From Myotis daubentonii (lineage: Eukaryota > Chordata > Mammalia > Chiroptera > Vespertilionidae): a DNA stretch of 64,000 bases. The notes under the pieces were generated by a model, which saw only the letters and a list, made by a program, of their open reading frames with translations, was not told the origin of the DNA and did no database searches. The stretch's first letter is position 1; every line of letters starts with the position of its first letter. Position numbers and translations under genes: made by a program. Positions 62,280 to 64,000 of the stretch are shown here, piece by piece. The DNA lies in NCBI RefSeq assembly GCF_963259705.1, contig NC_081852.1, positions 59,458,859 to 59,522,858 on the forward strand, given 5' to 3'.

Positions 62280-62907
62280 GCTAGATCAAAGACAAAGGTC
62301 AAAGGTGAAGGTGCACATGGTGTGAGCTGGGACAGCCCTCAAGCATTCTTAGAAAAGGAGACGGGAATCTTCTATTTCTTTTCTTGCTAATTTCAATCTT
62401 CCACAGTTTTTCCCTGTAGACTCCACAGTCAATTTGGGGACTCTCCTTTATTTATCATTTTGATGTTCTTTCCCCCCACCGTCCCCGGAATCCACCCTGG
62501 AGATGCTGGGTCCCCAGGGCCATTTCTGGCCAAATTTTCACTCAAAGCGGAAGGGAAGGAATGGACTTGTTCCATGCCTGCCTGGCTCTGATGTTTTCTG
62601 TAAGTTCAGCCAGGGCCCCTCCCCAACCGAGGTTGTATGGAAGACTCAGGTGCCAAGAAAGGTCCAGTTACTCTTGAAGAACAAAGCTAGAGAACGCTCC
62701 TCCAGAAATCAAGATGTATTATAAAACAGGAATAATTTGAAAATGAGCTCGAAGAGGAGCTGTGATAGAACAAACTAGAAAGCCCACTCATATAATAATG
62801 AGGGGGCCCTGTGGATTGGGGGAAAGGTGGTCTTTTTCATAAGGGCTGCTGGGACAGTTGTATATCCATGTGGAAAACGTATAACTGGACCCCCACCTTA
62901 CAGCGTG

Positions 62908-62930
62908 TGCGCGCACACACACACACATAC
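62908..62930 (+). repeat. (CA)n microsatellite
   Basis: GCGCACACACACACACATAC in JAKMIP3 intron. Confidence 0.75.
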
Positions 62931-62949
62931 AACCCAGGCACGGCAAACA

Positions 62950-63122
62950 CCTATGCCTGAAAGATAAAGTTCTAAAAAGATAACACTTCATGGCTCCAGA
63001 ATAAAAGAATTCCCTAAACAAGACACAATAAGCACCAGCCATACAGGAAAAGATCAACAAATCAGGCCACGTTAGAATGTAAAGTTTTAGATCATAAAAT
63101 GGCACCATCAAGAACAGAGGAA
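62950..63122 (+). mobile_element. LINE-1 ORF2 fragment, sense on +
   Basis: AAACAAGACACAATAAGCAC ... ATAAAATGGCACCATCAAGA follows the L1 ORF2 C-terminal region. No open frame persists. Confidence 0.65.
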
Positions 63123-63145
63123 GCTAACCCAGTGTGAGGAAGCGG

Positions 63146-63590
63146 CTTGCATTTCCATACACATTTTAGAATCAGCTTCGGGAAAGCTGCTGGGATTGAC
63201 AGGAGTTGTTTGCTCCTTATATTAATCTGGGGAGAAATGCTGAGCTTCCAATTCATGAACGTGGAATGTCTATTTACTTGTTCAGTTCACCAGTCCATGA
63301 ACATGGAATGCCTATTTGTTTATTCAGGTCACCAATCCATGAACATGGAATGCCTATTTGTTTATTCAGCTCACTTTTAGTTTCTCTCAGTCAAGTATTG
63401 TAGTTTTCAGAGTTCAAGTCTTGCACATCTTTCGTTAAACTTCTAAGTATTTTATTCTTTTTTATGCCATCATGATTGGAATTTTTTAAAATTTAATTTG
63501 TTTGTTACTACTACATAAAAATACAACTGATTTTTGCATATTGATCTTGTGTCCTGAAACCTTGCTGAAGTCATTTAAAAGTTCTTTTGG
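63146..63590 (-). pseudogene. LINE-1 ORF2 reverse-transcriptase-region fragment
   Basis: On the - strand a piece reads LLNDFSKVSGHKINMQKSVV, a conserved L1 ORF2 segment. The lower part contains the ORF2 CATGAACATGGAATG region (antisense on +), here expanded. Truncated at 63590, where a VES SINE begins. Confidence 0.8.
63240..63370 (+). repeat. 42-bp tandem triplication inside the L1 fragment
   Basis: Three copies of CATGAACATGGAATGCC + TATTTGTTTATTCAGGTCAC at 42-nt spacing. Confidence 0.88.
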
Positions 63591-63840
63591 GGCCTGGCTG
63601 GTGTGGCTCAGTGGTTGAGCGTCGACCTTTGAACCAAGAAGTTTAGGAACCAAGTTCCATTCCCGGTCAGGGCACATGCCCTGGTTGCAGGCTTGATCCC
63701 CAGTAGGGGGGCATGCAGGAGGCAGACAATCAATGATTCCCTCTCATCATTGATGTTTCTATTTCTCTCTCCCTCTCTCTTCCTCTCTGAAATCAATATA
63801 TATGTGTATATATGTATGTATACATACATATATTTTAAAA
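63591..63840 (+). mobile_element. VES-type SINE
   Basis: GGCCTGGCTGGTGTGGCTCA head, CAGGCTTGATCCCCAGTAGG, GCAGGAGGCAGACAATCAAT, T/C-rich stretch and a TA-rich end (TATATGTGTATATATGTATG). Abuts the L1 fragment. Confidence 0.92.
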
Positions 63841-64000
63841 AGAGGAAGCTAAGGGGAGGATCTAACACCTAAGAGGGGACAGGCCACCACCCCAGTAGTT
63901 CTCCCGAGACACTGCCCACACCCGTAAATGGCAGTTCCCTCCATCTGGGTGCCCATTTGTTCCCACGATACCTGGTCAATGTAATTTAGGGAGGCCTGGG

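Larger units (their letters stand above)
59214..64000 (-). other. JAKMIP3: JAKMIP3 intron (upstream of first visible exon)
   Basis: No JAKMIP3 coding exon is visible here. The segment near 59500-59930 is unusually AT-rich and homeobox-site rich. Beyond it lie an L1 tail, a Tigger relic, two VES SINEs, a hAT element and L1 pieces. 62290-62900 holds nothing I recognise. Confidence 0.65.

Noticed and set aside
62770..62830. Possible HeliBat (Helitron) terminus near ATATAATAATGAGG
   Set aside because: Only a vague resemblance. No second terminus, hairpin or CTRR end was found.

Overview
This window is vertebrate nuclear DNA, most probably from a bat, and very likely a vesper (vespertilionid) bat. 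The coding signal is broken into short exons with clean GT/AG boundaries. The introns carry several tRNA-derived SINEs of the VES type (openings such as 'GGCCTGGCTGGTGTGGCTCAG'), which are typical of bats. Several short hAT elements with 8-bp target-site duplications are also present, including one that matches my memory of SPIN (Space Invader). Species cannot be fixed by eye.

Three protein-coding genes are present, in the order expected from the human 10q26.3 neighbourhood (JAKMIP3 - DPYSL4 - STK32C), here running right to left. (1) STK32C, a serine/threonine kinase, lies on the + strand from 4259 to 13250. The window opens inside its first intron, so exon 1 is missing and 11 exons (about 400 residues) are seen. 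(2) DPYSL4 (CRMP3), a collapsin-response-mediator protein, lies on the - strand. It is complete in 14 exons from the ATG at 29267 to the stop at 15977; exon lengths sum to 1719 nt = 572 codons plus stop. (3) JAKMIP3 (NECC2), a long neuronal coiled-coil protein, lies on the - strand. The 19 exons from 59213 to 42022 encode its last 633 residues, and the 5' exons lie beyond 64000.

STK32C and DPYSL4 converge across about 1.4 kb. DPYSL4 and JAKMIP3 run head-to-tail: JAKMIP3's probable distal poly(A) signal (31657-31662) lies about 2.2 kb upstream of the DPYSL4 CpG-island promoter (about 28650-29470). From 33 to 42 kb I see no confident exon; a spliced, non-coding 3' end of JAKMIP3 probably crosses it. 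From 59.2 to 64 kb there is JAKMIP3 intron holding a possible conserved element and then a dense set of transposon relics: Tigger, VES SINEs, hAT and L1 pieces.

The genes do not form an operon-like pathway. They are a conserved syntenic group of neuronally expressed genes with a paralogous counterpart (STK32B - CRMP1 - JAKMIP1) on human 4p16. I found no prokaryote-like or wholly new system. The most interesting signals concern RNA processing: a membrane-tail switch at the JAKMIP3 C-terminus, a 24-bp minisatellite against a 3' splice site, an inverted repeat flanking an STK32C exon, an unbroken run of frame-neutral exons in JAKMIP3, and the hAT/SPIN insertions.
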